NCBI GenBank assembly: GCA_937904535.1
Contig: CALELC010000532.1
Location: 1-5,140 of the forward strand
Direction of reading: 5' to 3'
Length of the DNA: 5,140 nucleotides
Origin: an uncultured Planctomycetaceae bacterium
Lineage (GTDB): Bacteria; Planctomycetota; Planctomycetia; Pirellulales; Pirellulaceae
Shown here: positions 1 through 5,008 of the stretch, piece by piece
Numbering within the stretch: position 1 is the first letter of the stretch
How the letters are laid out: every line of letters begins with the position of its first letter
Program-made: the position numbers and the translations under genes
The notes under the pieces: generated by a model
Told to the model about the DNA's origin: nothing
Database searches by the model: none
Seen by the model: the letters and a program-made list of their open reading frames with translations, nothing else

Positions 1-83
1 CTAACAGAACGGCTGAACTCATCAGATAAGAAGCACGCCCCCCCGCATCGTCACCGCTTCGCCAGCCGGAGATCGCCTGCAAT

Positions 84-170
84 CCCTCACAGAGGCGCGA
101 AGACACAGAGGCGGTATGTGGAGCAGAGAGCTACCTGATGGTTCTTTGCGCCTTTGTGCCTCCGTGAGAG
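84..170. repeat. imperfect inverted repeat, possible dispersed intergenic element
   Basis: The left arm (about 84-112, containing ctcacagaggcgcgaagaca) is approximately the reverse complement of the right arm (about 141-170, containing tttgcgcctttgtgcctccg). About two thirds of positions match, and most mismatches are transitions, so many become G-U pairs in RNA. The arms flank a central segment of about 28 bp. Short A/G-rich words of the cacagaggcacaaaggcg type form inverted repeats between genes in many planctomycete, acidobacterial and related genomes. That resemblance is from memory and was not tested. It may be a mobile-element remnant, a transcript-stabilising hairpin or a simple repeat. 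Confidence 0.5.
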
Positions 171-573
171 CCCCCTCAGGAGCCTGCCAGTGGCCAGCAC
201 AGAAACGGCGACAGGCTGCCCTACGTCTTTTATGTGGTCCAGCGGCCAATCCTCCAGCGGAGCACCGACTTGCCACGGACCGGCCTCAATCGCCTCTGAG
301 CGGGGCCTAGCAACTTTGCAGCCGGGAAAGCGCCGGCATGGGGCAGCAGCTCAAGCTGTCAGCGCAGTCATTTTAAAAGCTGGCCGCCCGATCAAATCGC
401 TGGCGTCGCGTCCAATCGAGTTCCTGCACGAGCCGTGCCTTGACTGCAACCTTGGAAGCTAAGGACGTACTGAGAGGCGAGGTGGGCAATTCGGCGTCCG
501 CCAGCTACTGGCTGCTGCCGAAGACCGCGGTGGCGGTCACGGAAGTCTCCGGTACCGTTCCAGTCAAGACCGT

Positions 574-597
574 GGACTTTCGCGACTTCGGGAGTCC
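574..597. other. stem-loop downstream of tRNA-Leu
   Basis: On the plus strand ggact (574-578) pairs with agtcc (593-597), extended by two G-U and two G-C pairs to a 9-bp stem around a 6-nt loop (583-588). On the minus strand, the strand of the tRNA transcript, the two wobbles become A-C mismatches, so the hairpin is weaker there. It begins 15 bp beyond the tRNA 3' end and has no T-run, so it is at best a processing or weak termination signal. Confidence 0.25.
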
Positions 598-611
598 GTC
601 CCTGACGTCAG

Positions 612-696
612 TGGCCGAGGCGGGACTCGAACCCGCACGGGAGTAACCCCCCGAGGGATTTTAAATCCCTTGTGTCTGCCATTCCACCACTCGGCC
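612..696 (-). tRNA. tRNA-Leu (anticodon UAA)
   Basis: The 85-nt cloverleaf is complete. The acceptor stem GGCCGAG/CTCGGCC pairs perfectly and has discriminator A. A 3-bp D stem (GTG/CAC) encloses a loop containing GG. The anticodon stem AGGGA/TCCCT encloses the loop TTTAAAA, giving anticodon TAA (plus-strand bases 661-663), which reads UUA and, by wobble, UUG. A long 17-nt variable arm folds CGGG/CCCG, as expected for class II tRNAs (Leu, Ser, Tyr), and the T arm GCGGG-TTCGAGT-CCCGC is canonical. The 3' CCA is not encoded (the genome continues CTGA), so CCA must be added by tRNA nucleotidyltransferase. Confidence 0.97.
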
Positions 697-721
697 TGGT
701 GCGCTGTCGGTTGTGCGAATC

Positions 722-748
722 GTTGCATCGTTCGCGCGTCGATGCAAC
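722..748. promoter_or_regulatory. perfect 9-bp inverted repeat upstream of tRNA-Leu
   Basis: gttgcatcg (722-730) and cgatgcaac (740-748) are exact reverse complements around a 9-nt spacer. The dyad starts 25 bp upstream of the tRNA 5' end. On the minus strand it overlaps a weak promoter-like pair, TTGCAT - 17 bp - AACGAT, that would start a short leader before the tRNA. It could be an operator, a hairpin in the precursor leader, or a terminator-like element shielding the tRNA; no T-run follows. The hairpin is seen directly; the promoter reading is inference. Confidence 0.4.
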
Positions 749-778
749 ACCGGTTCGGCCTTTGCAGCCGCTAAATGC

Positions 779-815
779 AAAAAAACGGATGAGCAAACCG
801 GGGCTTGCGCATCCG
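779..815 (-). terminator. Rho-independent terminator of the Cys-cluster gene
   Basis: Read on the minus strand, CGGATG pairs with CATCCG (810-815 with 786-791), followed by a single C/T mismatch and a second stem GCAAG/TTTGC (804-808 with 793-797, last pair wobble) closed by a 6-nt loop. The stem is followed directly by seven T residues (plus-strand A-run 779-785). It lies 71 bp beyond the stop codon at 887 and is the clearest terminator in the window. It separates the Cys-cluster gene from the tRNA. Confidence 0.88.
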
Positions 816-886
816 CTTAAACAGTGCAGTTCGGCACGAGGCCCCACGTCGCGGAGTCACCACCGCGAGGGAGCGACCGCTGACGA

Positions 887-1342
887 CTACTCTTCCTTCT
901 TGACCTTGGCGTAGCCGGCCTTCTCGAACGCTTTGTCAGAGAACACCAACTCGAGCTGCTGCTTCGGTTCCGCTTCGGCGACTTTGCCTTTGCAGTTGTT
1001 GCAGCAGAAGGCGACCTTCGCATCGCCGACCTTGATTTCGGTTTCGGGGTTCAACGGCCCGCCGCTCAGCGGACAGGTCTTTTGCTTGTACTGGCCCGTG
1101 GCCACGAGCTGTTGATTGGCGTTGACCGTGAATTTCTCGGGGGCTTCAGCGAACTTGGCTGCACAATTGCCACAGCAAAAGTAAACCTTGCCTTCCTTAT
1201 ACTCGGCCGATTTGTCGGCAGCGGCCGCCCGCGGAGCGACCACGCACTTGACGCCTTCGAGCTTGGCTTCGTCAGCCCAAGCGGTCATGCCTGCCACGAC
1301 GAGCACGGCGAACGCGGAAACGAAGAACTTACGGATCATCAT
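887..1342 (-). CDS. secreted protein with two TRASH/YHS-like metal-binding Cys clusters
   Basis: A 151-aa protein whose N-terminus is a signal peptide (basic MMIRK, hydrophobic 6-18, probable cleavage after W22-A23), so it is predicted to be exported. The mature part holds two similar units. In unit 1, C33 is followed by VYFCCGNC (53-60); in unit 2, C90 is followed by VAFCCNNC (110-117). Both follow C-x22-C-C-x2-C, i.e. C-x22-C-x3-C, as in TRASH/YHS-type modules thought to bind metal ions. The second unit keeps a CPLSGG motif, whereas the first has CVVAPR. The tail is Lys/Glu-rich. Metal binding or trafficking outside the cytoplasm is inferred; the metal is unknown. ATG codons at 1342 and 1339 are adjacent and neither has a clear Shine-Dalgarno site. 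The gene has its own promoter (1392-1421) and terminator (779-815), so it is probably monocistronic. Confidence 0.9.
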   Translation of the reverse strand: MMIRKFFVSAFAVLVVAGMTAWADEAKLEGVKCVVAPRAAAADKSAEYKEGKVYFCCGNCAAKFAEAPEKFTVNANQQLVATGQYKQKTCPLSGGPLNPETEIKVGDAKVAFCCNNCKGKVAEAEPKQQLELVFSDKAFEKAGYAKVKKEE

Positions 1343-1391
1343 GTTTTGAACCCCAAAGAGGAAGTGTCACAGAGCGGTCGCTCGGGTCCGT

Positions 1392-1421
1392 AGTATAGAG
1401 GGGCAGAAAGCCCGCCGTCAA
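1392..1421 (-). promoter_or_regulatory. sigma70-like promoter of the Cys-cluster gene
   Basis: On the minus strand TTGACG (1416-1421) and TATACT (1392-1397) are separated by 18 bp. Each hexamer matches the housekeeping consensus at 5 of 6 positions. Transcription would start near 1385, giving a 5' untranslated region of about 40-45 nt before the ATG at 1342. The -35 box lies just 11 bp past the stop codon of the CYTH gene, so the Cys-cluster gene need not depend on read-through. Confidence 0.72.
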
Positions 1422-1432
1422 ACTCCATCGGA

Positions 1433-2086
1433 TCAGGGTGAGCTCCCCAATCCAGCCTGCTCGAGCGCCATCCGCAAATAGCTTCTTTGCTCCACTTCCC
1501 GCAACCCGAGCTGCTCGGCCACCTCAGTCACCAGGGCCCCGCTAGCGGCGCAGTCCGCCGGATCGACGGCGATCGTTTCCACTTCGGCGAACGTCCCGAT
1601 CCCGTGCGCTTCGTCGATCGTAATCGTCACCGGCTTGCCGTCCCGCTGCAGCTGAAACGAGCGTCGGGTCTTGCTCACAGTCAGCACTTCGCTGAGGCCG
1701 AGGTAGTTCAGCAACTTGGCCAGGTTTTGCCCATCGGGATCGCAGGGATCGATCCGCCATTCCAGCTCCGGTCGCGACTTCACGCCGTGCGGTGCGTAGG
1801 GGCCTTTGTAAGTCACTCGCGTTGTCGCTTCTTCGCTGTCCCCTTTGTTGTCGCTCTGCTGAGTGGCCGCCGGGAGCGTGAGCACGCGGCGGATCCGCAG
1901 CGCTTCGCGGGTTTGCGCGAAATCGCGGCTCGGGTGCCGGTAATAGGTGTCGCGGTGGCGTTCCAGCGGGCCTTCGGCAGCTCCCAGCTGCGCTAGTTGA
2001 CGTTCCAGTCCGGCGACGTCGTGAAGCCGGTACTTTTGTTCCACCTCGATCGGAGCATCTCTGGAAGGCGATGAAGATTCTTGCAT
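1433..2086 (-). CDS. CYTH-domain protein (class IV adenylate cyclase / triphosphatase family)
   Basis: A 217-aa cytoplasmic protein of the CYTH (triphosphate tunnel) superfamily, which includes CyaB-type adenylate cyclases, thiamine triphosphatases and inorganic triphosphatases. Family marks in order are the N-terminal ExExK signature (E14-V-E16-Q-K18); DTYYRHPSRDF (46-56), matching the usual D-x-Y-(F/Y)-D-x-P pattern; ALRIRR (62-67); TYKGP (92-96); the acidic pair in RPELEW (105-110); KTRRSFQL (139-146); and the C-terminal DEAHGIGTFAEVE (158-170) with paired Glu residues for the metal site. Alternating charged strands are as expected for the eight-stranded tunnel that binds a triphosphate and divalent metal. 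A hydrophilic insert (about 72-88) sits between two strands. Start at 2086 has no clear ribosome-binding site. The 121-bp gap from the propeller gene makes co-transcription possible but unproven. The substrate cannot be read from the sequence. Confidence 0.92.
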   Translation of the reverse strand: MQESSSPSRDAPIEVEQKYRLHDVAGLERQLAQLGAAEGPLERHRDTYYRHPSRDFAQTREALRIRRVLTLPAATQQSDNKGDSEEATTRVTYKGPYAPHGVKSRPELEWRIDPCDPDGQNLAKLLNYLGLSEVLTVSKTRRSFQLQRDGKPVTITIDEAHGIGTFAEVETIAVDPADCAASGALVTEVAEQLGLREVEQRSYLRMALEQAGLGSSP

Positions 2087-2207
2087 GCTGTGCTCAGGAG
2101 TAGGTGTTCGTGCGATGCCGCGGTTGGCTAGCGATAAAAACGTAGAGTTGCCCTCCGCCTTGGCCTCCTATCCCGACGGCTAATCACCACCAACCCGCAG
2201 CAGGTTC

Positions 2208-3161
2208 TCAAGGCCTGGCTTCGATCACCGGCGCCAGCGGCGCGGGAGCGCCTTCGGAAGTCACCCAGACTTGACCGGTGGCGTCGACGGCTACCGCTTC
2301 GATCTGTTTCAGCCGCGGCAAGTCGGTCGGTTTCGGCGTCTGCTCCCACCAATTTTTCCCTGGCTCCGGGCTAGGAAAGCGAAACAGTTGAAAGTAGTTC
2401 ACCACCACGAGGTCGCCAGAGGTGTCGTCGAGCTCCATGGCCGTGACTAGCGACAGCGGCAATTGACCGACCCAGCGGGCCGTCTGCGGCTCAAGCTGCT
2501 GGGGATTCGCAGTGCGCGGCGGCAGGTCGAGTTCGTACACGGACGCTCGGGGCAGGAAGGTTTTGGTAACCAGCGTGATTTTACCGGCGGCAGCGTCCAC
2601 GGTAATGGCTTCGCAATCTTGCGGGCCGTTCGGGTAACGAAACTCCAACTGCAGCCAATCGGTGATCTCGGTGCTGCCACATGGGTCGGGCTCGTCAAAC
2701 AGATACAGGCTGACCGTCGAGCGCCGGCCGCGGTTGTCACCAACATCGGCAACCAGCAAACGGGGAACTCCGTCTTGCAGGAACGAGTCCAGTTCTTCGA
2801 AGTCGATTGCCTTCACTCCTGCGAGCGTGCAGTCGCCCCGTTTCTCGCCCTGCTCAGCGAACGCAAACAGGCGCGCCGAGTCGCCGGAATCGTTATGTGT
2901 CCAAAAGGCACCTGGTAGACGGTGTGACTTCGCCAGGCCGCTGCTTTCGGTAATCCGTTCGTCGGCTAAATGGATGACACCGGCCACGGGATCGGCAGCA
3001 TCGGTGACGGCGAGGTCAGCAGCCGGATAAGCGAACCCCAACACCGCCGCCAACCAGAGCCAGCTGACGAACGAGACACCGGGTTCGGCTGACCAGCCGT
3101 GTCGTTTCAGCCACCGCAGGGGATGCCGTCGGAGAATGATGCGGCTCATGAAGAAAACCAT
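2208..3161 (-). CDS. exported or membrane-anchored beta-propeller-like protein of unknown function
   Basis: With the start at 3161 the protein has 317 aa. A basic N-terminal segment rich in Arg and Lys (residues 6-20) precedes a hydrophobic stretch (about 28-48), which is either a long signal peptide or a signal anchor. The rest has recurring short strand-like blocks: ESSGL (72-76), WTHNDSGD (87-94), DFEELD (120-125), VADVGDNRGRR (137-147), DCEAITVD (182-189) and QIEAVAVD (286-293). This WxHNDSGD / (I/V)GDNxxxR / (Q/D)xEA pattern belongs to a family of secreted hypothetical proteins that I expect to be beta-propellers; catalytic function is not established. The open frame reaches back to 3275, but that would overlap the divergent thioredoxin gene. 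An ATG at 3149 is an alternative (313 aa). No start has a clear Shine-Dalgarno site. Confidence 0.85.
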   Translation of the reverse strand: MVFFMSRIILRRHPLRWLKRHGWSAEPGVSFVSWLWLAAVLGFAYPAADLAVTDAADPVAGVIHLADERITESSGLAKSHRLPGAFWTHNDSGDSARLFAFAEQGEKRGDCTLAGVKAIDFEELDSFLQDGVPRLLVADVGDNRGRRSTVSLYLFDEPDPCGSTEITDWLQLEFRYPNGPQDCEAITVDAAAGKITLVTKTFLPRASVYELDLPPRTANPQQLEPQTARWVGQLPLSLVTAMELDDTSGDLVVVNYFQLFRFPSPEPGKNWWEQTPKPTDLPRLKQIEAVAVDATGQVWVTSEGAPAPLAPVIEARP

Positions 3162-3169
3162 TGCAAGAC

Positions 3170-3186
3170 AGCTAGGACGGGTAGCT
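3170..3186. promoter_or_regulatory. small dyad between the divergent propeller and thioredoxin genes
   Basis: agcta (3170-3174) and tagct (3182-3186) form an inverted repeat around a 7-nt centre in the 78-bp divergent intergenic region. The position suits an operator acting on one or both genes. It is short enough to arise by chance, and I could not define convincing promoter hexamers around it. Confidence 0.2.
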
Positions 3187-3224
3187 CTATCATGAATGAG
3201 CCGCCCCAGGAACTCCGCGGACCA

Positions 3225-3229
3225 AAGGA
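3225..3229 (+). promoter_or_regulatory. possible Shine-Dalgarno site for the thioredoxin gene
   Basis: aagga lies 10 nt before the ATG at 3240, slightly farther than ideal. It favours this start over the in-frame ATG at codon 16 (3285), which would leave almost no cytoplasmic segment before the membrane helix. Confidence 0.4.
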
Positions 3230-3239
3230 ATAGCACGTT

Positions 3240-3941
3240 ATGACCGATCACAGCAACCGTCCCGACGCCGATCAAGTTTCAGCCATGGACGGGACGTCCT
3301 GGAAAGTTCTCGTTCTGGTGGTGTTGCTAGCGGTGATCTTTTGGCTGTTCATGACCCGCAGCGCTCCGCAGGTAGCCAGCACGCATCCGGCGGTCGGCAG
3401 CCCCGCGCCGACGCTCGATTTGGTGCAGTTGATTCCTGCGTCCGATTCGCCCGAGCCGCAGCCGGCAGCGTCACCGCAGGAAGCAGAGGAGGGGACCGAC
3501 GCAGCGGCACCAGCAACCCTGACCGGACTGCCGGCAGCCGGGAAAGTGACGCTGCTGCACATTTGGGGCACCTGGTGTCCGCCGTGCCTGCTGGAATATC
3601 CCGAGCTTGTCGAGATGACGGCGGAACTGACGTCCGAGCCAGGATTCCAATTCGTGACCATTTCCTGCGGCGGCGGAGGGCCCGACGAGTTTGAGCCGCT
3701 GCAAGCGGAGACACGGGCTTATTACCGCGAAATCGGCGCCGGAGAGCTGGTGACCTATGCGGACCTGCAGGGCGCGACCCGCCGCTCCTTGATGGAGCAG
3801 CTAAAGGAATCGATTGTCTATCCGACCACCGTGCTGATTTCACCCGAGCAGCGGATTGCCGGGGTCTGGCTGGGATATTCCCCAGCGGGAGTCAGCGAAA
3901 TGCGGCAGGCGATTCAAGACTTGCTTAAGTCGTCGCGGTGA
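3240..3941 (+). CDS. membrane-anchored TlpA/ResA-like thioredoxin
   Basis: A 233-aa protein with a short cytoplasmic N-terminus, one membrane helix (about 22-38, VLVLVVLLAVIFWLF) and an exported thioredoxin fold. The fold opens with VGSPAPTLDLVQL (52-64), typical of the first strand of TlpA/ResA/AhpC-type proteins, and continues after a low-complexity Pro/Ala/Glu stretch (66-95) with VTLLHIWGTWCPPC (103-116), which carries the redox pair C113/C116. The cis-proline follows Y194 at P195 (YPTTVLI). Such proteins reduce or exchange disulfides outside the cytoplasm, often in cytochrome c maturation or oxidase assembly; no such partner is in view, so the substrate is unknown. An extra cysteine, C143, precedes a Gly run (SCGGGG, 142-147). 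The gene is divergent from the propeller gene and converges on the DUF1080 gene with a 6-bp gap. Confidence 0.93.
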   Translation: MTDHSNRPDADQVSAMDGTSWKVLVLVVLLAVIFWLFMTRSAPQVASTHPAVGSPAPTLDLVQLIPASDSPEPQPAASPQEAEEGTDAAAPATLTGLPAAGKVTLLHIWGTWCPPCLLEYPELVEMTAELTSEPGFQFVTISCGGGGPDEFEPLQAETRAYYREIGAGELVTYADLQGATRRSLMEQLKESIVYPTTVLISPEQRIAGVWLGYSPAGVSEMRQAIQDLLKSSR

Positions 3942-3955
3942 AGCCGCTCACGGCT
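3942..3955. other. short hairpin at the convergent gene ends
   Basis: agccg (3942-3946) pairs perfectly with cggct (3951-3955) around a 4-nt loop. It starts right after the thioredoxin stop codon and overlaps the last codons of the DUF1080 gene on the other strand. It is symmetric and could slow polymerase in both directions, but neither strand has a T-run and the stem is only 5 bp, so a terminator role is weakly supported. Confidence 0.3.
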
Positions 3956-4760
3956 GCGACAGGGGGATTTCTTGATCGCCGCGGCGCAAGAACGGCGGAC
4001 GCTTCTGCTCACCCTTAGCCGGCTTGAACTCGCGTACCCAAATGTTGCGGAAGCGAACTGGGTTGCCGTGATCTTGCAACGAGATCGGGCCGGTGGGCGG
4101 ATGGGCGGCGTACTGCGGCGGGCGATGGAACGGCGTGTCGCCGAGCAACTCAAAATGATTGAGGATCAACACACCGTTGTGCATCACGGTGATATAAGCC
4201 GGCGAGACGAGCTGGCCTTCTTCATCGAACCGCGGCGCCGTCCAGAAAACATCATAGGTATTCCATTCTCCCGGCGGCCGCGTCACGTTGACGGCCGGTG
4301 GTGTTTGCTTATAGATCGCTCCGGCCTGGCCATCGGCATAAGTGTCATTCTCATAAGAATCTAATACCTGCAGCTCATAGCGTCCCATCAGGAACACACC
4401 GCTGTTGCCGCGACCTTGGCCGCTGCCCTGAGCGGGGACCGGCGCCGACCATTCGATATGCAGCTGGCAGTCCCCGAACTCGGCCTTGGTCGTCAGCATG
4501 CCTTTGCCGGTGACCATCGCGCCCTCTTGGACCGACCAGTTTTCACCGCCGCGCCACTGCGATAAGTCGCTGCCATTGAACAATACCACAGCGTCCGAAG
4601 GCGGATCGGAATTGGTTTTTCCCGGAGCCACGACCGCGGGTTTCTCCCACTCAATGCCGGTCAGGTATTCCTGAGCAACGGCCGAGGAGGTCAGCGCCAA
4701 AGCGGAGAGCCAGCCGAGTGAACGGAGAATCAGAGTTGGGGAGGGTACAGAGATAGGCAT
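3948..4760 (-). CDS. secreted DUF1080 protein (3-keto-disaccharide hydrolase domain)
   Basis: A 270-aa protein with a signal peptide (hydrophobic 10-27, AVA-Q cleavage near A29) followed by a single DUF1080/PF06439 domain, a concanavalin-like beta-sandwich very abundant in planctomycetes. Family blocks in order are LFNGSDLSQW (60-69), FGDCQLHIEW (95-104), GNSGVFL (118-124), YELQVLDSY (128-136), GAIYKQTPP (147-155), PPGEWNTYD (162-170), HNGVLI (194-199) and GPISLQDHGNPVRFRNIW (224-241). Members of the family have been linked to cleavage of 3-keto-glycosides made by sugar dehydrogenases; the substrate here is unknown and no partner dehydrogenase is in the window. All blocks are present, so the protein looks intact. 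The tail after 245 is basic and Pro-rich. The start at 4760 is supported by an AGGA site (4768-4771) 7 nt upstream and a promoter candidate at 4811-4839. Confidence 0.95.
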   Translation of the reverse strand: MPISVPSPTLILRSLGWLSALALTSSAVAQEYLTGIEWEKPAVVAPGKTNSDPPSDAVVLFNGSDLSQWRGGENWSVQEGAMVTGKGMLTTKAEFGDCQLHIEWSAPVPAQGSGQGRGNSGVFLMGRYELQVLDSYENDTYADGQAGAIYKQTPPAVNVTRPPGEWNTYDVFWTAPRFDEEGQLVSPAYITVMHNGVLILNHFELLGDTPFHRPPQYAAHPPTGPISLQDHGNPVRFRNIWVREFKPAKGEQKRPPFLRRGDQEIPLSQP

Positions 4761-4767
4761 GAGGAAA

Positions 4768-4771
4768 TCCT
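4768..4771 (-). promoter_or_regulatory. Shine-Dalgarno-like site of the DUF1080 gene
   Basis: AGGA on the minus strand stands 7 nt before the ATG at 4760. It is short but well spaced, while the other minus-strand genes here lack such a site. Confidence 0.45.
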
Positions 4772-4810
4772 AAGTGGGGGCAGAAAAGCGGGTTGCCGCA
4801 GGGGCGATTG

Positions 4811-4843
4811 ATTATCGTTGCCAGCGGGTGTGCACGCAACGAT
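4811..4843 (-). promoter_or_regulatory. promoter candidate of the DUF1080 gene overlapped by an 8-bp dyad
   Basis: On the minus strand TTGCGT (4834-4839) and GATAAT (4811-4816) are 17 bp apart. The -10 box matches consensus at 5 of 6 positions, the -35 at 3 of 6. The untranslated leader would be about 45 nt. A perfect inverted repeat, ATCGTTGC - 14 bp - GCAACGAT (arms 4836-4843 and 4814-4821), straddles the promoter: one arm overlaps the -35 box and the other the -10 box. This is where a repressor or dimeric regulator could sit. The dyad is seen directly; regulation is inferred. Confidence 0.5.
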
Positions 4844-4850
4844 TGGCTGA

Positions 4851-5008
4851 TCTAGGTGGACGACCGCTCCGTTGGTCGTACTTACTTCGGTTGGGTACCG
4901 ATCGACGGCGCGATCGGCGATAGAGGTCGATCTCAGAGCCGGAGTTCCGACCGGCGGAGCGGTCGGCGACACTGGTCATTCCTACTACCGCTGAACTCCG
5001 ATTGGCAC
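4851..5008. repeat. 158-bp tandem repeat, unit 1, with three related hairpins
   Basis: The first 132 bp (4851-4982) recur at 5009-5140 with only four substitutions (4873, 4909, 4921, 4927), a period of 158 bp. Similarity reaches slightly left of the unit: cgattggc at 4840-4847 matches 4999-5006 with a one-base shift. Three hairpins lie inside. H1 (4860-4879) is acgacc/ggtcgt with a G-T closing pair. H2 (4898-4917) is ccgatcg/cgatcgg. H3 (4947-4966) is ccgaccg/cggtcgg. Each has a 6-nt loop of the acggag/gcggag type (acggcg in H2 of this unit), with H1 in opposite orientation. The remaining 26 bp (4983-5008) are linker. It sits directly upstream of the DUF1080 promoter. Function is unknown. Confidence 0.9.

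Larger units (their letters stand above)
1..611. other. intergenic region with no supported gene
   Basis: No reading frame in this stretch looks like a real protein. The longest frames (154-462 plus, 22-276 minus, 440-646 plus) have no recognisable domain, are Arg/Ser/Pro-rich in the way chance frames in GC-rich DNA are, and the last one runs into the antisense strand of the tRNA gene. What can be seen is an imperfect inverted repeat at 84-170, a ttttaaaa palindrome at 371-378 in otherwise GC-rich sequence, and a stem-loop at 574-597 (ggact/agtcc plus wobble pairs) without a T-run. A degenerate gene or an unrecognised small RNA cannot be excluded. Confidence 0.6.

Noticed and set aside
154..462. 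Plus-strand open frame of 102 codons
   Set aside because: No domain, signal peptide or plausible ribosome site. It overlaps the inverted repeat, and its composition fits chance reading of GC-rich DNA.
440..646. Plus-strand open frame of 68 codons
   Set aside because: Its end, including GLEPARE, is the antisense reading of the tRNA-Leu T arm and acceptor stem, a well-known source of spurious small proteins.
719..726. 8-mer atcgttgc shared with 4814-4821 as a common operator
   Set aside because: A single shared 8-mer in 5 kb can occur by chance, and the two dyads have different arms and spacers. It is mentioned only as a weak hint under the tRNA hairpin.
1401..1413. Hairpin gggc/gccc as terminator of the CYTH gene
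   Set aside because: Only a 4-bp stem, no T-run, and it lies inside the spacer of the strong promoter at 1392-1421.
1487..1996. Plus-strand open frame of 169 codons
   Set aside because: It is the antisense of the CYTH gene, whose family motifs are clear; the plus-strand protein has no recognisable features.
2128..2352. Minus-strand open frame between the CYTH and propeller genes
   Set aside because: Most of it overlaps the propeller coding sequence in another frame, and the product is an Arg-rich low-complexity peptide.
2463..2918. Plus-strand open frame of 151 codons
   Set aside because: It is antisense to the propeller gene, which has conserved family blocks throughout this span.
3349..3843. 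Minus-strand open frame of 164 codons
   Set aside because: It is antisense to the thioredoxin gene; Arg/Pro/Ser-rich composition is typical of shadow frames.
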